Translations under genes and position numbers: made by a program
Shown: positions 25,860 through 35,988 of the stretch, one piece after another
How the letters are laid out: each line of letters opens with the position of its first letter
Position numbering within the stretch: position 1 is the first letter of the stretch
DNA from: Mangrovihabitans endophyticus
GTDB taxonomy: Bacteria > Actinomycetota > Actinomycetes > Mycobacteriales > Micromonosporaceae
Direction of reading: 5' to 3'
Length of the DNA: 64,000 bases
Assembly (NCBI RefSeq): GCF_014646155.1
Contig: NZ_BMMX01000006.1
Location: 1-64,000, forward strand
Notes under the pieces: model-generated
What the model was told of the DNA's origin: nothing
Databases searched by the model: none
Seen by the model: the letters and a program-made list of their open reading frames with translations, nothing else

Positions 25860-27076
25860 TGGCGGCGGTGGAGGGGCACCGGGTGCCCCAGGAGGCGCTG
25901 CTCGACGACGAACAGGCGATGCTGGACAAGGATCCGGGCGGCATGCTGCGGGCCACCGCATCGTCCGGCGCCCAGGTGCGCGAGTCGGCGGCGCTGGCCG
26001 CGGAGGCGAACCTGGGCCTGCTCAGCGACGACGGGCGTCCCCGTGCGGTGGTGGTCGCGGGCATCGGCACTGCCGGTCTGACCGGCAGCATCCTGGCCAC
26101 CGTCGCCGGGCCGCGCTGCCCGGTCCCGGTGATCGGGCACCGTAGCGCCGGCGTGCCGGGCTGGGTTGGTGCCGCGGACGTGGTGATCGCCGTCTCGGCC
26201 AGCGGGCGCAGCCCCGAGGCGCTGGCCGCGGCCGACGCCGCCGCCCGGCGAGGGGCGCGCCTGGTCGCCATCGGCAACCCCGACTCGGAACTGCAGGCGA
26301 TGGCCGAGCGGGCCCGCGCGCCGTTCGTGCCGGTGCCCCGCCGGGCGCCCGCGCGGGCCAGCCTCTGGGGCCTGGCCGTGCCGGTTCTGCTGGCCGGGCG
26401 TCACCTGGGCCTGGTCAAAGTCAACGAGGCCGACCTCGCGGAGACCGCGTCCCGCCTGGACGCCGATGCGGAGCGCTGCCGGCCCGCCGCCGAGTCCTTC
26501 GTCAACCCGGCGAAGTCGCTCGCGCTCGGTCTGGCCGGCTCCATCCCCATCGTCTGGGGGTCGTCCCCGCTGGCCACCGTGGCCGCCCGGCGGTTCGCCG
26601 ACACGCTGGCCGCCAACGCCCGTTACCCGGTGATGGCCGGGGCGCTCGGCGAGGCTGGCCGTGGTCGCGTCGGGCTGCTCGACGGCCCGTTCGGCGGTCT
26701 CGCCGAGTCGTCGCGCGACATCTTCGCCGACCCGGACGACGAGGCGGACATCACCACCCGGTTGCGGCTGGTGGTGATGCGCGACGGTGGCCTCAACCCG
26801 GAGGACGAGGCGGACGAGCCGGTCGCGGTCGAGGAACGCCGCGCCGACGCGGTGGTCGCCCTGGCCGAGCGGCGGGGCGTGCGATGCGACGTGGTGGTGG
26901 CCGAGGGCGGCTCCTCGTTGGAACGCCTCGCGTCCCTGGTCGCGATGCCCGACTTCGCCTCGATCTACCTGGCCATGGCGCACGGCCTGGACCCGATGGC
27001 GGTGCCGGCCATCGACGAGATGAAGGAACTGAGCCAACCGCTCCCGGGTCAACCGCTCCCCGAGGGCCTGTCATGA
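25859..27076 (+). CDS. SIS-domain phosphosugar isomerase-like protein
   Basis: The 405-residue protein has two sugar-isomerase (SIS) subdomains, with AVVVAGIGTAGLTGSILA and VVIAVSASGRSPEALAA as the phosphosugar-binding Ser/Thr loops in the first half. It resembles the bifunctional glucose/mannose-6-phosphate isomerase-like proteins found between manB and manA in actinomycetes (Rv3256c position). Activity on mannose-6-phosphate is plausible but ManA is also present, so the exact role is open. The ATG overlaps the Trm112 stop by one base. Confidence 0.82.
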   Translation: MAAVEGHRVPQEALLDDEQAMLDKDPGGMLRATASSGAQVRESAALAAEANLGLLSDDGRPRAVVVAGIGTAGLTGSILATVAGPRCPVPVIGHRSAGVPGWVGAADVVIAVSASGRSPEALAAADAAARRGARLVAIGNPDSELQAMAERARAPFVPVPRRAPARASLWGLAVPVLLAGRHLGLVKVNEADLAETASRLDADAERCRPAAESFVNPAKSLALGLAGSIPIVWGSSPLATVAARRFADTLAANARYPVMAGALGEAGRGRVGLLDGPFGGLAESSRDIFADPDDEADITTRLRLVVMRDGGLNPEDEADEPVAVEERRADAVVALAERRGVRCDVVVAEGGSSLERLASLVAMPDFASIYLAMAHGLDPMAVPAIDEMKELSQPLPGQPLPEGLS

Positions 27077-27116
27077 TCGAACGCCGCGTCGTCGGCGCAC
27101 GGAAGGGAGCACCGGC

Positions 27117-28091
27117 GTGAGCGCGGGCGGCGGAACAAAAGCGATCATCGCGGCGCTGGGCGCCAACCTCGGCATCGCAGTCACCAAGCTTGTCGCGTGG
27201 CTGCTGACCGGCTCCTCGTCGATGCTGGCCGAGTCGATCCACTCGGTCGCCGACTCCGGCAACCAGGCGCTGCTGCTGCTGGGCGGCAAGCGCGCGGACC
27301 GCAAGGCCACGCCGGAACACCCGTTCGGGTACGGCCGGGAGCGATACATCTACGCCTTCATCGTGTCCATCGTGCTGTTCAGCCTGGGTGGCCTGTTCGC
27401 GCTGTACGAGGCGTACCACAAGATCCAGCATCCGGAGGCGATCGAGGATTGGCAGTGGGTGCCCATCGCGGTGCTGCTCATCGCCATCTGCCTGGAGGGG
27501 TACTCGTTCCGGACCGCCGTGCACGAGTCCAATCAGACCCGCGGCAACGCCTCCTGGATGCAGTACATCCGCCGGGCCAAAGCGCCGGAGCTGCCGGTGG
27601 TGCTGCTGGAGGACGCCGGCGCGCTGCTCGGCCTGATGTTCGCCCTGGTCGGCGTGGTGCTGACGCTGATCACCGGCAACGGCGTCTGGGATGGCGTGGG
27701 CACCGGCGCCATCGGTCTGCTGCTGGTCACCATCGCGATCATCCTGGCGGTGGAGACCAAGAGCCTGCTGGTGGGGGAGAGCGCCACACCCGCGGCGGTG
27801 GCGAAGATCGCGCGGGCGATGCTGGACGGTCCGGGTGTGGAACGCATCATCCACATGAAGACGATGCACCTCGGCCCGGAGGAACTGCTGGTCGCCGCGA
27901 AGATCGCGGTGCCGCGCACCGAGGTGGCCGAGGAGGTGGCGATGCACATCAACGAGACCGAGGCCCGCATCCGGGAAGCGATGCCGATCGCGCGGGTCAT
28001 CTATCTCGAACCGGACATCTACCGCCCGGAGAAGGCACCCACCGCCCAGCGCGCGGCCGAGGAAGCCGCCGCGCCCCCGATCACCTCATGA
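27117..28091 (+). CDS. Cation diffusion facilitator family transporter
   Basis: The 324-residue protein has CDF features: first helix ALGANLGIAVTKLVAWLL, then SMLAESIHSVADSGNQALLLLG with the metal-site acidic/His residues, a cytoplasmic HPFGYGRERY loop, and a C-terminal cytoplasmic domain of about 90 residues. It should export a divalent metal such as Zn, Mn or Fe in exchange for protons. GAAGGGAG precedes the GTG. It sits inside the mannose gene run; ManA needs zinc, but any link is speculative. Confidence 0.88.
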   Translation: MSAGGGTKAIIAALGANLGIAVTKLVAWLLTGSSSMLAESIHSVADSGNQALLLLGGKRADRKATPEHPFGYGRERYIYAFIVSIVLFSLGGLFALYEAYHKIQHPEAIEDWQWVPIAVLLIAICLEGYSFRTAVHESNQTRGNASWMQYIRRAKAPELPVVLLEDAGALLGLMFALVGVVLTLITGNGVWDGVGTGAIGLLLVTIAIILAVETKSLLVGESATPAAVAKIARAMLDGPGVERIIHMKTMHLGPEELLVAAKIAVPRTEVAEEVAMHINETEARIREAMPIARVIYLEPDIYRPEKAPTAQRAAEEAAAPPITS

Positions 28092-28122
28092 TCGTCGATG
28101 TGACGCGACCGGAGTCGTCCCG

Positions 28123-29322
28123 ATGAGTGTCTCTCCGTTGACCGGTGCCATCCGCCCGTACGCCTGGGGCTCTCGCACCGTCCTGGCCACCCTGCAGGGC
28201 CGCCCGGCGCCCACCGCAGAGCCGGAGGCCGAACTGTGGCTCGGCGCGCACCCCGGCGACCCGTCGCGGGCCGGCGGCGAGAGCCTCGCCGAGCTCATCG
28301 CCGCGGAGCCGGAGGTCCACCTCGGTGCGCCCGTGCTGGCCGAGTTCGGCATCCGGCTGCCTTACCTCATGAAGGTGCTGGCCGCGGAGACCCCGCTGTC
28401 GCTGCAGGCCCACCCGGATGCCGCCTACGCGGCCCGCGCGTATGCGGCGCAGCAGGCCGACCCGTCGCTGCCGCGTAACTACACCGACGCCCACCACAAG
28501 CCCGAGATGCTGGTCGCCATCACGCCCTTCGAGGCGTTGTGCGGCTTCCGCGACCCGGCGGTGTCCGCCCGGGTGCTGGAAGAGTTCGGGCTGCCGCAGT
28601 TGGCGCCCGTGGTCGAGGCGTTGCGCACCGGCCCCGCCGGGATCGAGCAGGCGGTGCGGACCCTGTTGACCTGGCCGGAGTCGGAGCGGCCGGGGCTGAT
28701 CGACGCGGTGGTCACATCCGCCCGGCGCTGCTGCGGCGCGGACTCCGCGTCCGGCGACCCGGCGATCGTGGCATCGGCGCGGTTGGCGCTCACCCTCGCG
28801 GAGCACTATCCCGGCGATCCGGGCGTGCTCGTCGCGCAGTTGCTCAACCATGTACGGCTGGCGCCGGGCGAGGCCATCTGGATGCCCGCCGGGAACCTGC
28901 ACGCGTACCTCCGGGGCGCCGGCGTCGAGATCATGGCGGCCAGCGACAACGTCCTGCGTGGCGGGCTCACGCCCAAGCGGGTGGATGTCGGGGAGCTTCT
29001 CCGGGTCTTGCGGTTCACCGTGCTGGACGATCCTCTGCTGCCGTCCCGGGCGGTGGCGCCGGGCGTGGTCACCTGGCCCGTGCCGGTCCGCGAGTTCGCC
29101 CTCTTCCGGGTGTCGCTGGACGGTTCCGGGACGCCGGTGGAGGTGCCCGGCGCCGGCCCGCGGATCGTGGTCGGCACGGCGGGGAAGGCCACCGTGAGCG
29201 CCGGCGGCGGCTCGCCGGTGGACGTCACGCCCGGCGTGGCGGCGTACGTGCCGGACGCCGCGGGCGCGCTCGTGCTCGTCGGTGACGGCGAGGTGTTCGT
29301 GGCGACCGTTCCCGCGCACTGA
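28123..29322 (+). CDS. manA: Mannose-6-phosphate isomerase, class I
   Basis: The 399-residue zinc enzyme interconverts fructose-6-phosphate and mannose-6-phosphate. The zinc ligands appear in LQAHPD and HHKPEM, and the later block AYLRGAGVEIMAASDNVLRG contains the substrate-binding histidine/arginine region typical of the family. It completes the route to GDP-mannose together with manB (24249) and manC (6975). Confidence 0.94.
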   Translation: MSVSPLTGAIRPYAWGSRTVLATLQGRPAPTAEPEAELWLGAHPGDPSRAGGESLAELIAAEPEVHLGAPVLAEFGIRLPYLMKVLAAETPLSLQAHPDAAYAARAYAAQQADPSLPRNYTDAHHKPEMLVAITPFEALCGFRDPAVSARVLEEFGLPQLAPVVEALRTGPAGIEQAVRTLLTWPESERPGLIDAVVTSARRCCGADSASGDPAIVASARLALTLAEHYPGDPGVLVAQLLNHVRLAPGEAIWMPAGNLHAYLRGAGVEIMAASDNVLRGGLTPKRVDVGELLRVLRFTVLDDPLLPSRAVAPGVVTWPVPVREFALFRVSLDGSGTPVEVPGAGPRIVVGTAGKATVSAGGGSPVDVTPGVAAYVPDAAGALVLVGDGEVFVATVPAH

Positions 29323-29362
29323 CGTCGCGTATCCACTAAAAAACCGAAATTTCCCGATTTGC

Positions 29363-29391
29363 TTGACGGAATGATCGCGGAGTGTGATTCT
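29363..29391 (+). promoter_or_regulatory. Promoter of sahH: TTGACG-N17-GATTCT
   Basis: TTGACG (29363-29368) and GATTCT (29386-29391) are 17 bases apart in an AT-richer patch. Initiation near 29398 would give a leader of about 228 nt, unusual in a region where many genes are leaderless. Confidence 0.55.
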
Positions 29392-29397
29392 TAGAAC

Positions 29398-29626
29398 ACG
29401 CAGCGTCATGGGGATCGGGGGGTCCCATTGGCGTTCGTGGTACCAAACCGGGGGGATGAACGGGGCGGCGGGCAATTGCCTGTCGTCCCGTTCGCGGTTC
29501 CCGGGTCTCCGGCAGCGTTCGGCGAACGCCTGCGTCAGTGCGAGGCGAATCGGCCGCCGTCGTGGCGCGTAAAATCGGACATCGCGTCCCGGATCGCAAC
29601 TGTTCGCCTCACCGTCAGGAGCATTG
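29398..29626 (+). promoter_or_regulatory. Structured leader of sahH
   Basis: The leader contains a 36-nt inverted repeat (29458-29475 against 29476-29493) in which every base pairs if three G-U pairs are allowed. This gives a 16-bp stem with a four-base AATT loop. A second palindrome GCGTTCG-G-CGAACGC is at 29515-29529 and a small hairpin ATGGG/CCCAT at 29408-29428. Short open readings cross the region (for example from 29409 to 29572) but none has a convincing start. I do not recognise a known SAH or SAM riboswitch consensus. Confidence 0.5.
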
Positions 29627-31108
<1,482 letters not shown>

Positions 31109-31121
31109 ACACCGGTACGCG

Positions 31122-31158
31122 AGATCGGGCCCCGTCCTGGTGGGACGGGGCCCGATCT
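31122..31158 (+). terminator. Terminator hairpin after sahH
   Basis: A perfect 16-bp stem (AGATCGGGCCCCGTCC with its complement) closes a five-base loop 13 bases after the sahH stop. No U-run follows, as is common in high-GC actinomycetes. Confidence 0.75.
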
Positions 31159-31252
31159 TCGCGTGGGTCGAGCAGTTGCCGCTGCCCGGCCACTCCACGT
31201 CTCCATCTCATTACGCCATGCGGTGGACATGCGCTGCAAGTGCACCGGACTC

Positions 31253-31282
31253 GTGCAACTTGCACTGGTTGCGCAGTAACGT
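31253..31282 (+). promoter_or_regulatory. Leaderless promoter with palindromic operator of the XRE gene
   Basis: The palindrome GTGCAA-C-TTGCAC (31253-31265) covers the place where a -35 should lie relative to the -10 TAACGT (31277-31282). The -10 is six bases before the GTG at 31289. A related half-site, TGCAAGTGCAC, is at about 31235-31245. Autoregulation by the XRE protein is likely. Confidence 0.55.
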
Positions 31283-31288
31283 GGTGTG

Positions 31289-32158
31289 GTGGCGAGGCCA
31301 ACATCCACGGCACGACAGGAGCTGGGCGAGGAGCTGCGTCGGCTGCGCGGCACCGCCCGGGGTGCCGACGTTGCCGCCGGTCTGGGCTGGTCGGAGTCCA
31401 AGCTGAGCCGGATCGAGACGGGGCGCACCGGCATCACCGAGTCCGACCTGGAGCGGCTGCTGACCTGGTACGGCGTGACCGCGCCAGTGGGCTCGCGACT
31501 GCAGGGCCTGGCACGGCGGGGCCGGACCCGTGCCTGGTGGACGCCGTATCGATCGGCGCTGCCGGCCCCGTACGACGAGTATGTCGCGCTGGAGGCCGAA
31601 GCGGTCGCGATGTGCGAGTGGGAGGCCCAGATCGTCCCCGGCCTGCTGCAGACCGACGAGTACGCGCGGGCGGTCATCGGCGCGGGCGCGGGCATCGCGG
31701 ACGCGGCGACCGCGGATCGCCGGCTCGCCCTTCGGATGGCCCGGCAGGCGGTGCTGACCCGTGATCCGCCGCCGCGCCTGACGGTGGTGCTGGACGAGTC
31801 GGTGCTGCACCGCGAGGTCGGCGGGCCGGGCGTGCTGCGCCGCCAGCTTCAGCACCTGGTCGACGCCAGTCGCCGTCCCGGCGTGGAGTTGCGCATTCTG
31901 CCGTTCCGGGCGGGCGCCCATGCGGCACTCGCCGAATCGTTTGTGATATTCGATTTCGAGGGGCATTCCCGGGCTGCGGTCGTGCACAGCGAGGGGATGA
32001 CCGGTGGACTCTTCAGGATGAAACCGGACGATGTCAGGATCTATCGCGATGGCTTCGCCGATCTGCACAAACGCACGCTTTCGGTGGAAGAGAGCCGGGC
32101 GGCAGTCGCCCGATGGAGCGATGGTGTTGGATCTTCGGTGACGGGAGCCTTGTCCTGA
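31289..32158 (+). CDS. XRE-family regulator with DUF5753 domain
   Basis: The 289-residue protein has an N-terminal helix-turn-helix (residues about 8-60, AGLGWSESKLSRIETGRTGI) and the C-terminal DUF5753 domain (WEAQIVPGLLQTDEYARAV, then RPGVELRILPFRAGAH). Such regulators are abundant in Streptomyces and Micromonosporaceae and are paired with a small DUF397 protein, as here (WhiJ-like systems affecting development). The GTG at 31289 is chosen because a TAACGT element is exactly six bases before it. Confidence 0.9.
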   Translation: MARPTSTARQELGEELRRLRGTARGADVAAGLGWSESKLSRIETGRTGITESDLERLLTWYGVTAPVGSRLQGLARRGRTRAWWTPYRSALPAPYDEYVALEAEAVAMCEWEAQIVPGLLQTDEYARAVIGAGAGIADAATADRRLALRMARQAVLTRDPPPRLTVVLDESVLHREVGGPGVLRRQLQHLVDASRRPGVELRILPFRAGAHAALAESFVIFDFEGHSRAAVVHSEGMTGGLFRMKPDDVRIYRDGFADLHKRTLSVEESRAAVARWSDGVGSSVTGALS

Positions 32159-32203
32159 GACGAGCGGCGGAAACGGCCGTCGATGAAGGAAAGGTAGTCA
32201 ACC

Positions 32204-32404
32204 GTGCACGGGAACGAATTGAGCTGGCGCAAGAGCACCCGCAGCGGCGCTGCGGGCCACTGTGTCGAGATCGCCGACACGCCTGCCGTGGTGCTGGTGC
32301 GTGACTCGAAGGACGCGGCGGGACCGGTGTTGAGCTTCGGGCGCAACGACTGGGCCGGCTTCGTTGCCGGCGTGCGGGCGGGAGAGTTCGACCCGCCTCG
32401 CTGA
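32204..32404 (+). CDS. DUF397 domain-containing protein
   Basis: The 66-residue protein is a typical DUF397 protein (LSWRKSTRSGAAGHCVEIA, VLVRDSKDAAGPVLSF, WAGFVAGVRAGEFD). It follows the XRE/DUF5753 gene by 45 bases with GGAAAGG upstream of the GTG. The family is thought to modulate the partner regulator; some pairs have been discussed as toxin-antitoxin-like, but evidence is limited. Confidence 0.92.
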   Translation: MHGNELSWRKSTRSGAAGHCVEIADTPAVVLVRDSKDAAGPVLSFGRNDWAGFVAGVRAGEFDPPR

Positions 32405-32470
32405 AAGCTCGCTGATAGATGGCGTGAGCGCCCGTCCACCCTCGTGTGACGGGCGTTTCACCCCCGTGGC

Positions 32471-32514
32471 TTGACGTCCGCGCCTCTCGGATGCTTAAGG
32501 TATGGCGAACCTTA
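32471..32514 (+). promoter_or_regulatory. Iron-box (DtxR/IdeR-type) promoter of efeUOB
   Basis: The 19-bp site TAAGGTATGGCGAACCTTA (32496-32514) matches the DtxR/IdeR consensus at 14 of 19 positions and has symmetric TAAGGT/ACCTTA ends. A -35-like TTGACG is at 32471-32476. A second, weaker half-site arrangement (TTAGG-N4-CCTTA) follows at 32516-32529. Iron-loaded repressor should block transcription here. The remainder of the gap 32405-32591 contains no gene. Confidence 0.75.
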
Positions 32515-32591
32515 GTTAGGAATGCCTTAGCAAACTGTCGGGCCGTTGCGACCTCCCCGGCAGCCCGGCGGACGTCCAGCAACGGAGTGCC

Positions 32592-33461
32592 ATGCTCGCC
32601 ACGTACCTCATCGGCCTGCGCGAGGGTCTCGAGGCCACCCTGGTGGTCAGCATCCTCATCGCCTTCCTGGTCCGGTCGAACCGTAAGGATCGCCTGGTTC
32701 AGGTCTGGTCCGGTGTCGGGCTGGCGGTGGCGCTCTCGGTCTTCTTCGGGTGGCTGCTCAACTACACCTCGACCGCGCTGCTCCAGAAGTCGGAGCAGCG
32801 CGAGCTGTTCGAGGCGATCACCTCCATCGCGGCCGTGGTGTTCGTCACCTGGATGATCTTCTGGATGCGCACCGCCGCCCGCACCATCGCCGGCACGCTG
32901 CGCAGCAAACTCACCGACGCGCTCGCCGTGGGCTCGGTCGCGGTCGCGGTGATGGCGTTTCTCGCCGTGGTCCGCGAGGGCCTGGAGACCTCGCTGATCT
33001 TCTACTCGGCCGTGCAGGGCGCCGCCATCGACGGCAGCCCGCTCTACGCGCTCATCGGCGGCGTGCTGTCCGCGGTCGCGATCGGCTACCTGATGTACGC
33101 GACCGCCGTCCGGATCAATTTGTCGGTCTTCTTCACCTGGACCGGCGCACTGCTCATCCTGGTCGCCGCGGGCATCTTCAAGTACGGCGTGCACGATCTG
33201 CAGGAGTCGGGTGTGCTGGCCGGCCTGAACACGCTGGCCTACGACATCAGTGGGGTTCTGGACCCGGGCGCCTGGTACACCGCCCTGCTCACCGGGATGT
33301 TCAACGTCACCCCCACCGCGTCCGTCCTGGAAGTGGTCGCCTGGGTGGCGTACGGCGTGCCGGTCCTGCTGCTCTTCCTGCGCCCCGCGCGCAAGGTGCC
33401 GGCGCCGAAGCCGGTCACCCCGACCACCCCCGCACCGGCGGCGCCCCAGCCGCAGTCGTAG
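32592..33461 (+). CDS. efeU: FTR1-family iron permease EfeU
   Basis: The 289-residue membrane protein has seven or so hydrophobic segments and the two REGLE iron-binding motifs, LREGLEATL (from residue 8) and VREGLETSL (about 129), which carry iron across the membrane in FTR1/EfeU permeases. It is the first gene of efeUOB. The C-terminal tail is Pro/Ala-rich. The stop codon lies inside a four-copy CGTAGC hexamer repeat. Confidence 0.93.
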   Translation: MLATYLIGLREGLEATLVVSILIAFLVRSNRKDRLVQVWSGVGLAVALSVFFGWLLNYTSTALLQKSEQRELFEAITSIAAVVFVTWMIFWMRTAARTIAGTLRSKLTDALAVGSVAVAVMAFLAVVREGLETSLIFYSAVQGAAIDGSPLYALIGGVLSAVAIGYLMYATAVRINLSVFFTWTGALLILVAAGIFKYGVHDLQESGVLAGLNTLAYDISGVLDPGAWYTALLTGMFNVTPTASVLEVVAWVAYGVPVLLLFLRPARKVPAPKPVTPTTPAPAAPQPQS

Positions 33462-33480
33462 CCGTAGCCGTAGCCGTAGC
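33457..33480 (+). repeat. Hexamer microsatellite (CGTAGC)4 across the efeU stop
   Basis: Four perfect copies of CGTAGC span the efeU stop codon (TAG at 33459-33461). Changes in copy number would leave the efeU product unchanged but alter the spacing to efeO. Confidence 0.7.
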
Positions 33481-33505
33481 GACGCCTCCAGGAGCACCCA
33501 TACCC

Positions 33506-34642
33506 ATGCGTACCACCAAGATCATTGCGCTCACCGCCGCCGGGCTGCTCGGCGGCACCCTCGCCGCGTGTGGCGGCGACGACGGCGGCACGGGCCAGGG
33601 CGACTCCACCGGCTCGATCACGGTCAAGGCCACCGACACCTCATGCGAGGTGGATCGCAACACCGTGGACGCCGGCACCAGCGTCTTCTCGGTGACGAAC
33701 TCGGGCAGCAAGGTCACCGAGTTCTACGTGTACGCCGCGGGTGACCGGGTGATGGGCGAGGTGGAGAACATCGCCCCCGGCCTGTCCCGCCAGCTACATG
33801 TGGAGCTGCCCGCGGGCGCCTACCAGGCGACCTGCAAGCCCGGCATGATCGGCAAGGGCATCCGCACCGCCCTGACGGTCTCCGGCTCGTCGGCGCCGCT
33901 GACCGACGACGCCAAGGTCGCCGCGGCCACCGACAGCTATCAGCGCTATGTGCGCAGCCAGACCGGCGCGCTGCTGGACAAGACCGAGGAGTTCGTGACC
34001 GCGGTCAAGGCCGGGGACGTGCAGAAGGCCAAGAGCCTCTATCCGGTCGCCCGCACGTACTGGGAGCGGATCGAGCCGGTCGCGGAGGTCTTCGGCGATC
34101 TGGACCCGCGGATCGACGGCCGGGAAGAGGTCACCGAGGAGGGCATGACCTTCGGCGGGTTCCACCGCATCGAGAAGGACCTGTGGACCACCGGTGACGT
34201 CTCCGGCGACGCGGCCATCGCCGACCAGCTACTGGCCGACGTCAAGGAGATCGTGACGAAGGCCAACGCCGAGAAGCTCTCCCCGCTCCAGCTCGCCAAC
34301 GGCGCGAAGGGGCTGTTGGACGAGGTGGCGTCCGGAAAGATCACCGGCGAGGAGGACCGGTATTCGCACACCGACCTGTGGGACTTCAACGCGAACGTGG
34401 AGGGTTCCAAGGCGGCCATCGCCGCGTTGCGACCGGTGCTCTCCGAGCGCGATCCGGCGCTGGTGAAGACGCTGGACACCGAGTTCGCCAACGTCGACGC
34501 GGAACTGGCGAAGTACCGCGACGGGGACGGCTGGAAACTGCACGACGAGCTCACCGAGGCGCAGCTCAAGGGGCTGTCCGACGCGATCAACGCGTTGGCC
34601 GAGCCGATCAGCAAGGTGGCCGCCGTGGTGGCGCAGAAGTAA
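33506..34642 (+). CDS. efeO: Iron uptake lipoprotein EfeO
   Basis: The 378-residue protein has a signal peptide with lipobox ending at C22 (GTLAAC), a cupredoxin-like N-terminal domain (about 35-130, with VTEFYVYAAGDRVMGEVENI) and a C-terminal imelysin-type domain with the HxxE motif in GGFHRIEKDLW. EfeO binds iron outside the membrane and hands it to EfeU. Longer readings into efeU are not supported; the ATG directly precedes the signal peptide. Confidence 0.93.
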   Translation: MRTTKIIALTAAGLLGGTLAACGGDDGGTGQGDSTGSITVKATDTSCEVDRNTVDAGTSVFSVTNSGSKVTEFYVYAAGDRVMGEVENIAPGLSRQLHVELPAGAYQATCKPGMIGKGIRTALTVSGSSAPLTDDAKVAAATDSYQRYVRSQTGALLDKTEEFVTAVKAGDVQKAKSLYPVARTYWERIEPVAEVFGDLDPRIDGREEVTEEGMTFGGFHRIEKDLWTTGDVSGDAAIADQLLADVKEIVTKANAEKLSPLQLANGAKGLLDEVASGKITGEEDRYSHTDLWDFNANVEGSKAAIAALRPVLSERDPALVKTLDTEFANVDAELAKYRDGDGWKLHDELTEAQLKGLSDAINALAEPISKVAAVVAQK

Positions 34643-34657
34643 GGGCCGGGAAAGGAC

Positions 34658-35938
34658 ATGTCGGAGAACTCCCTGTCGCGGCGTCGTGCCATCGCCTTGG
34701 CCGGCGCCGGTGTGGCCGGTGTCGCGGGCGCGGCTGCGGTCGGCAGCGCGGTGGTCCGCGAAGCCGCGGGCCATGACCGGTCGCCGAGTGCGTCCTCCGG
34801 TGCCGTCGAGTTCACCGGCGCGCACCAGGCCGGCATCGTCACACCCGCGCAGGACCGGTTGCATTTCGTCGCGTTCGACGTGATCACCAAGGACCGCGAT
34901 CAGTTGGCCGGTCTGTTGGAGGAGTGGACGGCCGCGGCGGCGCGGATGACCGCCGGGCACGACGCCGGGGCGATCGGCGCCGTCGCCGGGGTGCCCGAGG
35001 CGCCGCCGGACGACACCGGAGAGGCGATCGGCCTGCCGCCGTCCGGGCTCACGCTGACCATCGGGTTCGGGCCGTCGCTGTTCCGCGACGCCACCGGCAA
35101 GGACAGGTTCGGCCTGGCCGCGCGGCGCCCGGCCGCGCTGGCGCCGCTGCCGCTGTTCACCGGGGACGCGCTGGAATCGTCGTTGTCCGACGGCGACATC
35201 TGCATCCAGGCGTGCGCGAACGACCCGCAGGTGGCGGTGCACGCGATCCGCAACCTGGCCCGGATCGGGATGGGCGTGGTGAGCGTGCGCTGGTCGCAGC
35301 TCGGCTTCGGGCGGACCTCCTCGACCACCGAGGGTCAGGCCACCCCGCGCAACCTGTTCGGCTTCAAGGACGGCACCGCGAACCTCAAGGCCGAGGAGAC
35401 CGCCCTGCTGCGCGACCATCTGTGGGTGCAACCGGGCGACGGCCCGGACTGGATGACCGGCGGCAGCTACATGGTGACCCGCAAGATCCGAATGAGCATC
35501 GAGACCTGGGACCGTTCGTCGCTGGCCGAGCAGGAGCAGATCATCGGCCGCCGCAAGGGCACCGGTGCGCCACTGACCGGTCAGAAGGAATTCGACGAGA
35601 TCGACCTCACGGCGGTCGGTCCGGACGGCGAACAGGTGATCCCGTCCACCTCACACGTGCGCCTGGCGCATCCGGACACCAACGCGGGCGCGCGGATCCT
35701 GCGCCGCGGCTACAACTTCGTGGACGGCTCGGACGGTCTGGGCAGGTTGAACGCGGGATTGTTCTTCATCGCCTACCAGCGCGACCCGCGCACCGGCTTC
35801 ATCCCGGTGCAGCGCAGCCTGTCGCAGCGTGACGACATGAACGAGTACGTCCGGCACGTCTCCAGCGCGTTGTTCGCCTGCCCGCCGGGCGTACGGGGCA
35901 ACGGGGACCACTGGGGAACCGGACTCTTCGGCGCATGA
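34658..35938 (+). CDS. efeB: Deferrochelatase/DyP-type peroxidase EfeB
   Basis: The 426-residue heme protein has a twin-arginine signal (SRRRAIALAGAG) and the DyP motif GFKDGTAN (GxxDG), with the heme-ligand histidine expected in STSHVRLAHPD. It is exported by Tat and acts with EfeU and EfeO, oxidising ferrous iron or releasing iron from heme. It starts 15 bases after efeO. Confidence 0.93.
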   Translation: MSENSLSRRRAIALAGAGVAGVAGAAAVGSAVVREAAGHDRSPSASSGAVEFTGAHQAGIVTPAQDRLHFVAFDVITKDRDQLAGLLEEWTAAAARMTAGHDAGAIGAVAGVPEAPPDDTGEAIGLPPSGLTLTIGFGPSLFRDATGKDRFGLAARRPAALAPLPLFTGDALESSLSDGDICIQACANDPQVAVHAIRNLARIGMGVVSVRWSQLGFGRTSSTTEGQATPRNLFGFKDGTANLKAEETALLRDHLWVQPGDGPDWMTGGSYMVTRKIRMSIETWDRSSLAEQEQIIGRRKGTGAPLTGQKEFDEIDLTAVGPDGEQVIPSTSHVRLAHPDTNAGARILRRGYNFVDGSDGLGRLNAGLFFIAYQRDPRTGFIPVQRSLSQRDDMNEYVRHVSSALFACPPGVRGNGDHWGTGLFGA

Positions 35939-35988
35939 TCGGCCCCAGGTGACATGGGTTGGCGGGGGACAGTGCAATATTGGACCGC

